NCBI GenBank assembly: GCA_963621245.1
Contig: CAVFCW010000005.1
Span: 75,570 to 139,569, forward strand
DNA: 64,000 bases
Reading direction: 5' to 3'
From: SIG603 sp963621245
GTDB taxonomy: Bacteria; Bacillota; Clostridia; Oscillospirales; Acutalibacteraceae
Of this stretch, positions 51,435 through 60,451 are shown in pieces. How positions within the stretch are numbered: position 1 is the first letter of the stretch; each line of letters begins with the position of its first letter. The translations under genes and the position numbers were made by a program. Under the pieces are notes generated by a model. That model made no database searches, had not been told where the DNA came from, and saw only the letters and a list, made by a program, of their open reading frames with translations.

Positions 51435-51464
51435 GAGAGAGCCAAAAGCGGCTCTCTCTTTTTT
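51435..51464 (+). terminator. terminator of the rnj-ftsH cluster
   Basis: Perfect 9-bp stem GAGAGAGCC/GGCTCTCTC with a 6-base loop, then T6. Confidence 0.94.
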
Positions 51465-51477
51465 CGGTTTCAAAAAC

Positions 51478-51506
51478 TTGATAATTTAACGAAAATATGG
51501 TAAAAT
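51478..51506 (+). promoter_or_regulatory. promoter of the topoisomerase pair
   Basis: TTGATA (51478-51483), 17-base spacer, TAAAAT (51501-51506). Confidence 0.7.
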
Positions 51507-51558
51507 AGTCGATACGCAATCAAACAAAATTTCGAAATGAATGATATAAGGATTTTTT

Positions 51559-53544
51559 ATGCCAAAGAAAAAGACGTACGATAACGAAAGTATCACAATG
51601 CTCAAAGGCGCCGACCGAGTGAGGAAAAGACCTGCGGTCATTTTCGGTTCAAACGATTTAGTCGGTTGCGAGCATTCTGTTTTTGAGATTCTCTCCAACT
51701 CAATTGATGAGGCACGAGAGGGCTACGGTAAGGAAATTACCGTCACACGTTTTCTCGATAACTCTGTTCAGGTTGAGGATAAGGGCAGAGGTATTCCCGT
51801 CGATTACAACAACAAAGAGAAAAAATATAACTGGGAGCTTGTTTTCTGCGAGATGTACGCAGGCGGCAAGTACAACAACGATTTAAACGGCAGTTATGAC
51901 TATTCCTTGGGCCTTAACGGCTTGGGTCTTTGTGCCACGCAGTATGCATCCGAATACATGGATGCTTGCGTTAAGCGTGAGGGGTTCATCTACAAGCTTC
52001 ACTTTGAGAAAGGTTCAATCGTGGGCGAACTCTCAAAGGAGCCGTATTCGAGAAGAGACACGGGCACCGTGATTCGCTGGAAACCCGACCTTGAGGTTTT
52101 CACGGATATCGATATTCCTGCGGAGTATTACACCGATATGATTAAGCGTCAGGCGGTTGTAAATGCGGGAATAGTTTTCCATTTCAAGAACGAAATAAGC
52201 AAGGGTAAATTCGAGACCACAGATTTTGTTTACGAGAACGGTATTTGGGATCACTGCAAGGAGCTTTTGGGCGATGAGCCGGCACTTTGCGAGGTTCAGA
52301 AGTGGACTACCGAGAAAAAGGTGCGTGATCGTGACGATTTGCCGCTTTATAATGTCAAAATCAATGTTGCGTGTGCATTCTCAAATAAAGTAAATGCCAC
52401 GGAGTATTATCACAATTCTTCTTGGCTTGAGCACGGCGGTGCACCCGAAAAGGCGGTTTCTAACGCATTTGTCTATCAGATAGATTCTTATCTGAAAGCG
52501 AACAACAAATATAACAAGAACGAAAAGAAAATTAAAATAGACGATGTTCTCGATTGCCTCGTTATAATCATTTCGTCGTTCTCGAACGTCACGTCATACG
52601 AGAACCAGACGAAGAAAGCTATCAACAACAAGGGCATTCAGGAGGCTATGACGGAAATGCTCCGCCACAGTCTTGAGGTTTATTTCATCGAAAACCCCAT
52701 GGACGCCGAGAAAATCGCAAATCAGGTGCTTATCAACAAGCGTGCACGTGAGAATGCCGACCAGCAGAAATTGAACATGAAAAAGACGCTCTCGAGCAAA
52801 ATGGATCTCACGAACCGTGTTGCAAAGTTTGTCGATTGCAGATCGAGAAATGTTGAGGAGAGAGAGCTTTTCATTGTTGAGGGTGATTCTGCTTTGGGCG
52901 CATGTAAACAGGCGAGAGACCCGAATTTTCAGGCTATTATGCCAATTCGAGGCAAAATTCTCAACTGCTTAAAGGCAGATTACGACCGCATTTTCAAGAG
53001 CGATATTATAACCGACCTTATGAAAGTTCTCGGTTGCGGCGTTGAGGTCAAGGCAAGGTCAAACAAAAACCTCTCTACATTCGATATAAACAATCTTCGC
53101 TGGAGCAAGATAATCTTCTGTACCGATGCCGATGTTGACGGTTTCCAGATTAGAACCTTGCTTTTGACCATGATTTGGCGCCTTACACCCACGCTTATCG
53201 AGGAGGGAAAAGTTTTCATTGCGGAATCTCCGCTTTACGAGATTACAAGCAAGGACAACACTTATTTTGCCTACAACGAGCGTGAAAAGGACGATTTTTT
53301 AAACGAGCTTGAGGGTCAGAAGTACACGATTCAGCGCTCCAAGGGACTCGGTGAGAACGAGCCGGACATGATGAATTTGACTACTATGAACCCCGCAACA
53401 AGACGGCTTATAAAGATAGTCCCCGGCGATATGGCAGAGACAAACGAGATGTTCGACCTTCTTTTGGGCGATAACCTCACGGGAAGAAAGGACTATATTG
53501 CCGAGAACGGAAACCTTTACATCGATGATCTCGATGTTTCCTGA
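51559..53544 (+). CDS. type IIA topoisomerase subunit B (ParE/GyrB-like, divergent)
   Basis: 661 aa. GHKL ATPase head with ILSNSIDEAREG and VEDKGRGIPVDYNNK; the ATP lid usually reading GGLHGVG is GLNGLGLCATQYAS here. The transducer follows, and then the TOPRIM domain with EGDSALGACKQARD, PIRGKILN and the metal-binding DADVDGFQIRTLLL. C-terminal QRSKGLGENEPDMMNLTTMNP is typical. The pair with the next gene makes a complete enzyme; whether it acts as topoisomerase IV or as a second gyrase cannot be told by eye. A canonical gyrase is not in the window. Confidence 0.9.
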   Translation: MPKKKTYDNESITMLKGADRVRKRPAVIFGSNDLVGCEHSVFEILSNSIDEAREGYGKEITVTRFLDNSVQVEDKGRGIPVDYNNKEKKYNWELVFCEMYAGGKYNNDLNGSYDYSLGLNGLGLCATQYASEYMDACVKREGFIYKLHFEKGSIVGELSKEPYSRRDTGTVIRWKPDLEVFTDIDIPAEYYTDMIKRQAVVNAGIVFHFKNEISKGKFETTDFVYENGIWDHCKELLGDEPALCEVQKWTTEKKVRDRDDLPLYNVKINVACAFSNKVNATEYYHNSSWLEHGGAPEKAVSNAFVYQIDSYLKANNKYNKNEKKIKIDDVLDCLVIIISSFSNVTSYENQTKKAINNKGIQEAMTEMLRHSLEVYFIENPMDAEKIANQVLINKRARENADQQKLNMKKTLSSKMDLTNRVAKFVDCRSRNVEERELFIVEGDSALGACKQARDPNFQAIMPIRGKILNCLKADYDRIFKSDIITDLMKVLGCGVEVKARSNKNLSTFDINNLRWSKIIFCTDADVDGFQIRTLLLTMIWRLTPTLIEEGKVFIAESPLYEITSKDNTYFAYNEREKDDFLNELEGQKYTIQRSKGLGENEPDMMNLTTMNPATRRLIKIVPGDMAETNEMFDLLLGDNLTGRKDYIAENGNLYIDDLDVS

Positions 53545-53558
53545 CGAAAGGATAAATA

Positions 53559-55781
53559 ATGGCGAGAAAAAAGAAAGAGACAAAAAAACAGCCCAAGTCG
53601 ATGGGCGTCATTCATAATGCGGGCGAGGTGGTAAATCAGGATATTAACGATACTCTGAGAACCAACTATATGCCCTACGCCATGAGCGTCATCATGTCGA
53701 GAGCCATTCCCGAGATTGACGGCTTGAAGCCTTCGCACAGAAAGCTGCTTTACACCATGTATAAAATGAACCTTTTGGGTCAGGCGAGAACCAAGAGTGC
53801 AAATATTGTCGGTCAGACCATGAGACTCAACCCACACGGTGACGCCGCAATTTACGATACCATGGCGAGAATGAGCCGTGGCTATGAAGCACTTTTGCAC
53901 CCGTATGTCGATTCAAAGGGTAACTTCGGTAAGTTCTATTCGAGAGATATGGCTTGCGCCGCATCGAGGTACACCGAGGCTAAGCTTGATTCGATCTGCA
54001 AAGAGCTTTTCAAGGATATAGACAAAGATACCGTCGATTTTGTCGATAACTACGACAACACGATGAAAGAGCCGACGCTTTTGCCCGTAAGTTTTCCGAA
54101 CATTCTTGTTAATTCCAACACGGGAATTGCTGTCGGTATGGCAAGCTCGATATGCTCCTTTAACCTCAAAGAAATTTGCGAGACTGCGATAGAGGTTCTC
54201 AAAAATCCCGACTTCGATATTATGCAGACCGTTCAAGCTCCCGATTTCCCCGGCGGCGGTCAGATAGTTTATGACCCGGAAGCCATGCGATCGGTTCTCA
54301 CAAGTGGCAGAGGCGCAATAAAGGTGAGAAGCGTTTGGAGCTACGATAAATCGGCAAACTGCATTGATGTGACAGAAATTCCGCCAACGACTTCTTCCGA
54401 GGCGATAGTCGAGAAAATTATCGATCTCGTCAAACAGGGCAAGATTAGAGAAATATCCGATATTCGAGACGAAACGGGTATTGACGGACTTAAAATTACA
54501 ATTGACTTAAAGCGTGGCGTTGACCCCGACAAGCTTATGGCAAAGCTCATGAAGTCAACTCCGCTCGAGGATAATTTCTCCGCAAACTTCAACGTTCTCA
54601 TCGGCGGCGTGCCGAAAGTGCTGGGCGTTAAAGAGATACTCGAGGAGTGGTCGGCGTTCAGAACAGAGTGCGTCAAGCGCAGAACTTACTTTGACCTCAA
54701 CAAAAAGCGAGAAAAACTCCACCTTTTGGAGGGCCTAGAAAAAATTCTTCTCGACATCGACAAGGCTATCAAAATCGTCCGTGAGACTGCGGAGGAGACG
54801 GAAGTCGTGCCGAACCTTATGATTGGATTCGGTATCGATGAAATTCAGGCGGAGTATGTCGCCGAAATCAAACTTCGTCACTTGAACCGTGAGTATATCC
54901 TCAAAAGAACTGAGGAAGTCTCCGATTTGAGAGAAGAAATCGCCGAGCTTGAGGCGGTTTTGAAGTCCAAGACAAAAATAAGAAACATAATAATCAAGGA
55001 GCTTCAGGCGGTAATTAAGACTTACGGCAAGGAGAGAAAGAGCACGATTATCTATGCCGAGGACATTGAAGAGGTGGAGGAAGTCGAGGAAATTCCCGAT
55101 TATGCCGTCAATCTCTTCTTTACCAAGGAGGGATACTTCAAGAAAATCACTCCGCTTTCACTGCGTATGGGCGGTGAACAGAAATTGAAGGAAAACGACG
55201 AGATAATCGAGCAAATTGAGGCGACGAACAACGCCGAAATTCTCTTCTTTACCGACAAATGTCAGGTTTACAAGACGAGGGCAAGCGAGTTTGCCGACAC
55301 CAAGGCTTCGGTTCTCGGTGAGTACGTGCCTGCAAAGGTTCAGATGGACGAGGGAGAATCGGCAATTTATATGGCGGTAACAAGCGATTACTCGGGCTTT
55401 ATGCTGTTCTATTTTGAGAACGGCAAGGCGGCAAAGGTCGCCATGAGCTCATATATGACCAAGACGAACCGCAAAAAGCTTATCAACGCTTACAGCGACA
55501 AATCTCCGATTGTTTTGGCTGTTTATTTAAAAGAGGACTGCGACATTCTCTCAACCTCGAGCAACGGAAAGTCGCTCATTATGAACACGGCTATGCTTGA
55601 AACCAAGACAACAAAGAACAGCGGCGGCGTTTTGGTTCAGAAAACGAAAGTCACCGCCAGAATTATCGACGCTCACATTTATAAAGAGGGAGAGCTTGAC
55701 GATCCCTCAAGATACCGCAGAAAGTTGGGCGCATTCGGCATTGAAGTCAAAGAAGAAGGCGAGCAGTTGAGTTTAGAGTGA
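53559..55781 (+). CDS. type IIA topoisomerase subunit A (ParC/GyrA-like, divergent)
   Basis: 740 aa, shorter than GyrA (about 820). The breakage-reunion domain has YAMSVIMSRAIPEIDGLKP and the catalytic tyrosine Tyr138 in AASRYTE. The quinolone-region sequence is PHGDAAIYDTM, so the Ser83 equivalent is Ala96 while the Asp87 equivalent is Asp100. A coiled-coil (about 430-500) precedes a C-terminal beta-propeller-like region without a recognisable GyrA box (QRRGGKG), which favours topoisomerase IV. 14 bases after subunit B; overlaps the next gene by one base. Confidence 0.9.
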   Translation: MARKKKETKKQPKSMGVIHNAGEVVNQDINDTLRTNYMPYAMSVIMSRAIPEIDGLKPSHRKLLYTMYKMNLLGQARTKSANIVGQTMRLNPHGDAAIYDTMARMSRGYEALLHPYVDSKGNFGKFYSRDMACAASRYTEAKLDSICKELFKDIDKDTVDFVDNYDNTMKEPTLLPVSFPNILVNSNTGIAVGMASSICSFNLKEICETAIEVLKNPDFDIMQTVQAPDFPGGGQIVYDPEAMRSVLTSGRGAIKVRSVWSYDKSANCIDVTEIPPTTSSEAIVEKIIDLVKQGKIREISDIRDETGIDGLKITIDLKRGVDPDKLMAKLMKSTPLEDNFSANFNVLIGGVPKVLGVKEILEEWSAFRTECVKRRTYFDLNKKREKLHLLEGLEKILLDIDKAIKIVRETAEETEVVPNLMIGFGIDEIQAEYVAEIKLRHLNREYILKRTEEVSDLREEIAELEAVLKSKTKIRNIIIKELQAVIKTYGKERKSTIIYAEDIEEVEEVEEIPDYAVNLFFTKEGYFKKITPLSLRMGGEQKLKENDEIIEQIEATNNAEILFFTDKCQVYKTRASEFADTKASVLGEYVPAKVQMDEGESAIYMAVTSDYSGFMLFYFENGKAAKVAMSSYMTKTNRKKLINAYSDKSPIVLAVYLKEDCDILSTSSNGKSLIMNTAMLETKTTKNSGGVLVQKTKVTARIIDAHIYKEGELDDPSRYRRKLGAFGIEVKEEGEQLSLE

Positions 55782-56761
55782 TGAGAAATAATATTACGGA
55801 TATAGACCGTCTTTCGGACGGCGAACGCTATGATATGCTTGCCGATATGGCTGACCTTTACTACAACAAGGGGCTTACGCAGTCGGAAATAGCAAGTCGA
55901 TACGGCACAAACCGCTTCCGTGTGGCTAAGCTCATTCAGGAGGCAAGAAACGAGCAGATTGTCGAGATAAGAATAAACTATTCTAACGAAAGAAACGCTT
56001 TTCTCGAACAGGAATTGAAAGATAAACTGGGACTTAAAAAGGCAGTTGTAGTCAATTTTCAAAGCTCCTCTTTTGCCGATAACGTGAGCGCAATAGGCAG
56101 CGTGGGCGCATCGTTCATTCAAAACGAAATAAAAAAAGATATGACGGTGGGACTTTGCTGGGGCAAGACCGTTTTCGGTGTGGTGTCGGGACTTAAAACG
56201 GCTGTCGGCTCACCGATAAAGGTGCTTCAGCTCACGGGTAACCTGGGGCTAAAAAATCCCGAAACCGATGCAGCCGAACTCGTGTGCCGTATGGCGGAAC
56301 GCTTCGGCGGCGAGGCTTACTACCTTAACGCTCCGCTTTATATCAATAACGACAGCGTGAGAAAAGGCTTTTTGAAAGAGCCTATAATTAAAGAAACTCT
56401 CGATGCCGCTAAAAATCTCGATTTGGTCGTAAGCGGAATAGGCAGCCGTTCGAGTTTGCCGATGACAAATCCGCTTCTGAGAGCTTATTACGACGGTGAG
56501 GAAGCCAAAAAGAGCGAAAGTTTTATCGGCAGTATTTTCGGCTATGTTCTCGATGAAAACGGAGAAATCGCAGACACAGAGCTCAACGAAAAGCTTGTGG
56601 CGGTTGGAGCGAAGAATATACTTGAAGCAAAAAGCAGAATGGTTGTCGCTTACGGCAGACATAAAGCCGAGGTGCTCGCAAAAGCCGCAAAACAGGATTT
56701 GTATAACGAGCTTGTAACGGACAGCGAGACGGCGGTTTATTTGCTTGAAAGTTTTGTTTAA
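55781..56761 (+). CDS. SorC/DeoR-type sugar-binding transcriptional regulator
   Basis: 326 aa. Starts with a short leader and HTH (YYNKGLTQSEIASRYGTNRFRVAKLIQEARNEQIVEIRI, about residues 25-65), followed by the SorC effector domain related to sugar isomerases (VGLCWGKTVFGVVSGLK, VLQLTGNLGL, VVSGIGSRSSLPM). Binds a phosphorylated sugar and acts on local sugar operons in known cases; no sugar operon is adjacent. The ATG overlaps the previous stop (TGATG); an in-frame GTG at 55778 is an alternative. It may control the PrpF gene downstream. Confidence 0.9.
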   Translation: MRNNITDIDRLSDGERYDMLADMADLYYNKGLTQSEIASRYGTNRFRVAKLIQEARNEQIVEIRINYSNERNAFLEQELKDKLGLKKAVVVNFQSSSFADNVSAIGSVGASFIQNEIKKDMTVGLCWGKTVFGVVSGLKTAVGSPIKVLQLTGNLGLKNPETDAAELVCRMAERFGGEAYYLNAPLYINNDSVRKGFLKEPIIKETLDAAKNLDLVVSGIGSRSSLPMTNPLLRAYYDGEEAKKSESFIGSIFGYVLDENGEIADTELNEKLVAVGAKNILEAKSRMVVAYGRHKAEVLAKAAKQDLYNELVTDSETAVYLLESFV

Positions 56762-56764
56762 CTT

Positions 56765-56794
56765 AGGGATACCCAAACGGGTATCTCTTTTTTG
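56765..56794 (+). terminator. terminator after the SorC-type regulator
   Basis: 10-bp stem AGGGATACCC/GGGTATCTCT (one G-U) with AAAC loop, then T6. Confidence 0.92.
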
Positions 56795-56846
56795 TTACCA
56801 TTATTTATTTTTATCTTGAAATTCTTATTTGAAATAGCACTCACGA

Positions 56847-56875
56847 TTGACTTTTGATTTTGTCGGTGATATATT
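56847..56875 (+). promoter_or_regulatory. promoter of the PrpF-family gene
   Basis: TTGACT (56847-56852), 17-base spacer, TATATT (56870-56875). Confidence 0.8.
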
Positions 56876-56887
56876 GAATGCAACAAA

Positions 56888-56901
56888 TGTTAAATATAAC
56901 A
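56888..56901 (+). promoter_or_regulatory. TGTTA-N4-TAACA dyad at the PrpF gene start point
   Basis: A 5-bp-arm palindrome about 12 bases after the -10 box, a typical repressor position. The SorC-type regulator next door is a candidate binder, without direct evidence. Confidence 0.4.
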
Positions 56902-56921
56902 ACAAAAGTGAGGATATAACA

Positions 56922-58055
56922 ATGAGAAAATTTAAAACGGTATTTATGAGAGGCGGCACAAGCAAGGGTTGTTTTTTCCTTAAAGAGGATTTGCCGACGG
57001 ACAGAAACGAGTGGGACAAGATATTTTTACAGGTTATGGGAAGCCCCGACCCGAAGCAGATTGACGGTATGGGCGGCACGGTCTCTTCAAACAACAAAAT
57101 CGTCGTGGTTTGGAAAAGCGAAGAGGAGGGCGTGGACGTCGAATATATCGTCGGACAGGTCATTGTCGGTAAGGAACAGGTCGATTATAAATCAAACTGC
57201 GGCAATATGACGGCGGCAGTGGGCCCGTTTGCGGTGGAAGAAGGTTTGGTAAAAGCCGAGGAACCCATTACGACAGTACATTTGCTCAACAGAAATACAG
57301 ATAAATATATCGATGTTACGGTGCCGTGTGAGAACGGAAACTTTAAACAGGACGGCGATTGCCGCATTGCGGGAGTTGACGGAACGGCGGCAGAGTTGAA
57401 GGTAAAGTTTTTGAACCCCGCCGGAGCAAAGACGGGCAAGCTTTTGCCCACGGGAAATATCACCGATATACTCGAAATTGAGGGACTCGGAAAAATTGAG
57501 GCAAGCATTTTGGATGTATCGAACCCGATGGTGCTTGTGAAAGCTGAGGATGTTTTCGCAAAGGGAACGGAACTCCCCGAGGAAATAAACTCAAATGAAA
57601 AGCTGAGCGAAACACTCGAGAAAATAAGAGGTACGGCGGCATGCATGATGGGATTCGCAAAGAATCTCGAGGATGCGACACAAAACAGCCCCGCAGTGCC
57701 GAAGGTGGGATTCGTGACAAAGCCGAAATCATATACCGATATAGCGGGAAAAGAAGTAAAAAAAGATGACATGGACGTCTTGGCAAGGGTAATATCCGTG
57801 TTTAAGTGTCATAAAGCGTGTCCGCTCACATCGGCAAGCGCGATAGCGGTAGCGGCGGCACTTGAGGGAAGCGTGGTAAACAAAGTGCTCAGTGAAAACA
57901 CCGACACGGCGAACGTGAGAATCGGACATCCGAGCGGAGTGATGACAATGTGCCCGGAGCTTGAAGAGAGCGAAAACGGGGTGAAGGTGCCGAGCGTGGC
58001 GGTTCAGAGAACGGCGAGAAGAATAATGGACGGCACGGTTTACGTGAGAGATTAA
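56922..58055 (+). CDS. PrpF-family isomerase
   Basis: 377 aa from the ATG after GTGAGG; an in-frame ATG at 56847 lies inside the promoter. PrpF proteins have a duplicated diaminopimelate-epimerase-like fold. Family signatures are VFMRGGTSKGCFF at the N-terminus, GNMTAAVGPFAVEEGLV and IGHPSGVMTMCPELEE near the end. Characterised members isomerise 2-methylaconitate or 4-oxalomesaconate, and some convert itaconate derivatives. No methylcitrate or gallate genes are present, so the substrate is unknown. Confidence 0.9.
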   Translation: MRKFKTVFMRGGTSKGCFFLKEDLPTDRNEWDKIFLQVMGSPDPKQIDGMGGTVSSNNKIVVVWKSEEEGVDVEYIVGQVIVGKEQVDYKSNCGNMTAAVGPFAVEEGLVKAEEPITTVHLLNRNTDKYIDVTVPCENGNFKQDGDCRIAGVDGTAAELKVKFLNPAGAKTGKLLPTGNITDILEIEGLGKIEASILDVSNPMVLVKAEDVFAKGTELPEEINSNEKLSETLEKIRGTAACMMGFAKNLEDATQNSPAVPKVGFVTKPKSYTDIAGKEVKKDDMDVLARVISVFKCHKACPLTSASAIAVAAALEGSVVNKVLSENTDTANVRIGHPSGVMTMCPELEESENGVKVPSVAVQRTARRIMDGTVYVRD

Positions 58056-58077
58056 AACAGAACACAAAACTAATGAT

Positions 58078-58125
58078 AAAAGTTTTTGGTTTCGCTTTTT
58101 GAAAAAGCAAAGGCAAAAACTTTTA
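58078..58125 (+). repeat. copy C of an AAAGTTTTTGGTTTCGC hairpin repeat
   Basis: A self-complementary element (AAAAGTTTTTG at one end, CAAAAACTTTT at the other, poly-T/poly-A centre) that recurs at 60195-60252 and, inverted, at 60845-60902. It overlaps no gene and may also terminate the PrpF transcript. Confidence 0.75.
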
Positions 58126-58147
58126 AAATTCGTTAAATTTGTTTTTC

Positions 58148-58176
58148 TTGAATTATTCCTCGCTTTACGCTAAACT
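58148..58176 (+). promoter_or_regulatory. promoter of the protein phosphatase gene
   Basis: TTGAAT (58148-58153), 17-base spacer, TAAACT (58171-58176). Confidence 0.7.
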
Positions 58177-58201
58177 AAAAGCAAAAAACAAGGAGCAAAT
58201 T

Positions 58202-58675
58202 ATGGTTAAAATTCTGTTCGTCTGCCTCGGGAACATCTGCCGTTCTCCTATGGCTGAATTTATCATGAAAGATATGGTCAAAAGATCACACCTCGATAAA
58301 TACTTCGAGATTGCCTCTGCCGCCACAAGCGACGAGGAACACGGCAATCCCGTCGATTCGAGAGCCGCAAGTGAACTTAAAAAACATAAAATAAACTGCG
58401 ACGGCAAAACCGCAAGACAACTTAGAAAATCAGACTACCTCGATTACGATTTAATCATCGTTATGGAAAAATCAAACGAGAGAGACGCAAGAAAAATTCT
58501 CGGCTCCGATCCCCAAAAGAAAATCGTGCGCCTTCTCGATTTCTCCGAGAAACCTTCCGACATCGCCGATCCCTGGTTTACGGGCAAATTCTCCGAGGTC
58601 TATTCGCAGATTAAATCGGGTTGTGAAGATCTTTTGATGTACCTTATAAATGAGGGGAAAATTTACGAAAACTGA
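58202..58675 (+). CDS. low-molecular-weight protein-tyrosine-phosphatase family protein
   Basis: 157 aa from the ATG 7 bases after AAGGAG. The P-loop VCLGNICRSPMAEF (Cys at about residue 8, Arg at 14) and the catalytic DPW aspartate near the C-terminus are intact, so the enzyme should be active. Substrates of bacterial members are tyrosine-kinase autokinases or arginine phosphate (YwlE-type). The gene has its own promoter and no kinase partner nearby. An upstream in-frame ATG at 58139 precedes the promoter elements and was not used. Confidence 0.93.
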   Translation: MVKILFVCLGNICRSPMAEFIMKDMVKRSHLDKYFEIASAATSDEEHGNPVDSRAASELKKHKINCDGKTARQLRKSDYLDYDLIIVMEKSNERDARKILGSDPQKKIVRLLDFSEKPSDIADPWFTGKFSEVYSQIKSGCEDLLMYLINEGKIYEN

Positions 58676-58699
58676 TTTTAAGTATTTTTTATATTTTCC

Positions 58700-58728
58700 T
58701 TGACTTTTATATTTTCGTCTGTTATAAT
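58700..58728 (+). promoter_or_regulatory. promoter of the SAM riboswitch-metK unit
   Basis: TTGACT (58700-58705), 17-base spacer, TATAAT (58723-58728). Confidence 0.9.
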
Positions 58729-58752
58729 ATCGCTCGTTACAAATGAATATAC

Positions 58753-58852
58753 CCTTATCAAGAGTGGCGGAGGGACAGGCCCTGTGATGCCCGGCAACCT
58801 GATTAATTTAAGTCAAGGTGCCAATTCCTGAGGTTAATTACCGAAGATGAGG
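58753..58852 (+). promoter_or_regulatory. SAM-I (S-box) riboswitch aptamer
   Basis: Contains the conserved core CTTATCAAGAG, GGCGGAGGGA, GGCCCTGTGATGCCCGGCAACC, and the GGTGCCAATTCCTG segment. Pairing P1 is CCTTATC (58753-58759) with GATGAGG (58846-58852). Binding of S-adenosylmethionine stabilises P1 and lets the terminator form. Confidence 0.96.
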
Positions 58853-58862
58853 AAAAGATACA

Positions 58863-58891
58863 GCCCCTCATCGTGTGTGAGGGGCATTTTT
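58863..58891 (+). terminator. SAM riboswitch terminator
   Basis: Stem GCCCCTCA (58863-58870)/TGAGGGGC (58878-58885) with T5. CCTCATC of its 5' arm can instead pair with GATGAGG of P1, giving the antiterminator in the SAM-free state. Confidence 0.93.
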
Positions 58892-58937
58892 CTTGATATT
58901 GATAGGGACAGGTTAAAGTTTTAGAAAGGACAAAGCT

Positions 58938-60128
58938 ATGGCAAAAAGATTATTTACTTCAGAATCAGTTACAGAGGGACATCCCGACAAGGTTTGCGAT
59001 CAGATTTCCGACGCAATTCTCGACGCTATCTTAGAGCAGGATAAAGCAGCACATGTCGCTTGCGAGGTTACCGCTACAACAGGCGTTATCCATGTTATGG
59101 GCGAGATTTCAACAGAGTGCTATGTCGATATAAATTCTACCGTTCGTGAGGTTGTGAAGAACATCGGCTACAATAACCCGGGAGCAGGCTTTAACGGTGA
59201 TACTTGCGCTGTTCTCACTTCAATCGATATGCAGTCGCCCGACATCGCAATGGGCGTTAATAAGTCCTACGAGGTTCAGAACGGACAGTCTAGTGACGAG
59301 AACGACCTCATCGGCGCAGGCGATCAGGGAATGATGTTCGGCTTTGCGTGCAACGAGACCCCGGAGCTTATGCCCGCTCCGATTTCTTGGGCACACAAGC
59401 TTGCAAAACAGCTCGCTAAGGTGAGAAAAGACGGCACACTCAAGTATTTGAGACCGGACGGAAAAACTCAGGTTACAGTCGAGTATGACGATAATAAAAT
59501 TGTGAGAGTGGATACAGTTGTTGTTTCAACTCAGCATGATGAGTTTGTAACTCTCGAGCAGATTCGTAAGGATATGGTTGAATATGTTGTTAAGCCGATA
59601 ATCCCCGAGGAGTATCTTGACGAGAACACAAAGTACTTCATCAACCCGACGGGAAGATTTGTAATCGGCGGCCCGGTAGGCGACAGCGGACTCACGGGAA
59701 GAAAGATAATCGTTGATACATACGGCGGATACGGCAGACACGGTGGCGGAGCATTCAGCGGAAAAGATCCGACTAAGGTAGACCGTTCGGCAGCATATGC
59801 GGCAAGATACGTAGCAAAGAACATCGTGGCGGCAAAACTTGCAGACAAGTGCGAGGTTCAGCTTGCATATGCAATCGGAGTTGCACATCCGGTATCCGTA
59901 ATGGTAGACACGTTTGGAACGGGCAAAGTGAGCGAGGAGAAGCTCGCAGAGGCTGTTAAGAGAGTATTTGACTTAAGACCCAATGCAATTATCAATACAC
60001 TTGACCTCAAGAACACGAAGTACAGACCGCTTGCGGCTTACGGACACATGGGACGCGAGGATTTGGGCGTAGCGTGGGAGAAGACGGACAAAGCGGAAGA
60101 ACTCGTTAAGGTAATTAATAATTTATAA
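58938..60128 (+). CDS. metK: S-adenosylmethionine synthetase
   Basis: 396 aa, full length. Signatures FTSESVTEGHPDKVCDQISDA, GAGDQGMMFGFA and GGGAFSGKDPTKVDRSAAYAARYVAKN are complete, with metal and substrate ligands in place. Makes SAM from methionine and ATP. Controlled by the SAM-I riboswitch directly upstream, so expression should fall when SAM is plentiful. Together with the MetE-like enzyme at 12.8-14.0 kb it covers methyl-cycle functions in this window. AGAAAGGA ribosome site. Confidence 0.98.
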   Translation: MAKRLFTSESVTEGHPDKVCDQISDAILDAILEQDKAAHVACEVTATTGVIHVMGEISTECYVDINSTVREVVKNIGYNNPGAGFNGDTCAVLTSIDMQSPDIAMGVNKSYEVQNGQSSDENDLIGAGDQGMMFGFACNETPELMPAPISWAHKLAKQLAKVRKDGTLKYLRPDGKTQVTVEYDDNKIVRVDTVVVSTQHDEFVTLEQIRKDMVEYVVKPIIPEEYLDENTKYFINPTGRFVIGGPVGDSGLTGRKIIVDTYGGYGRHGGGAFSGKDPTKVDRSAAYAARYVAKNIVAAKLADKCEVQLAYAIGVAHPVSVMVDTFGTGKVSEEKLAEAVKRVFDLRPNAIINTLDLKNTKYRPLAAYGHMGREDLGVAWEKTDKAEELVKVINNL

Positions 60129-60194
60129 TTAATAATTAATAATTAATAATGAGAAGCGGAAAACGCTAAGCTTTAATAGTTAAACTAAGCTAAA
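60129..60194 (+). repeat. tandem ATTAATA repeat after metK
   Basis: Three to four copies of a 7-base unit (ATTAATA) starting about 60125; related AT-rich runs recur at 60252-60290. Low complexity; no coding function. Confidence 0.7.
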
Positions 60195-60451
60195 GATTAA
60201 AGTTTTTGGTTTCGCTTTTTACAAAAAGCGAACGGGTGTGGGCAGAGCCCACTATTAATTAATAATGAATAATTAATAAATAATAATTAGCGGTTTACTG
60301 AAAGAAAAGAGAAAGGCTTAAGCAGTAGACCAAAAGTACGCAGTACTTTTAGGGAGCGTAAGCGACCGTAGCCTACTGCGAAAGCCGAATTGCTCACGCA
60401 AAGAAAAACACAGAAAACAAAATTAATAATATTCATCAAATATAACAAGTA

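Noticed and set aside
56847..56921. Upstream ATG for the PrpF-family gene
   Set aside because: It overlaps the TTGACT-17-TATATT promoter; the ATG at 56922 follows GTGAGG.
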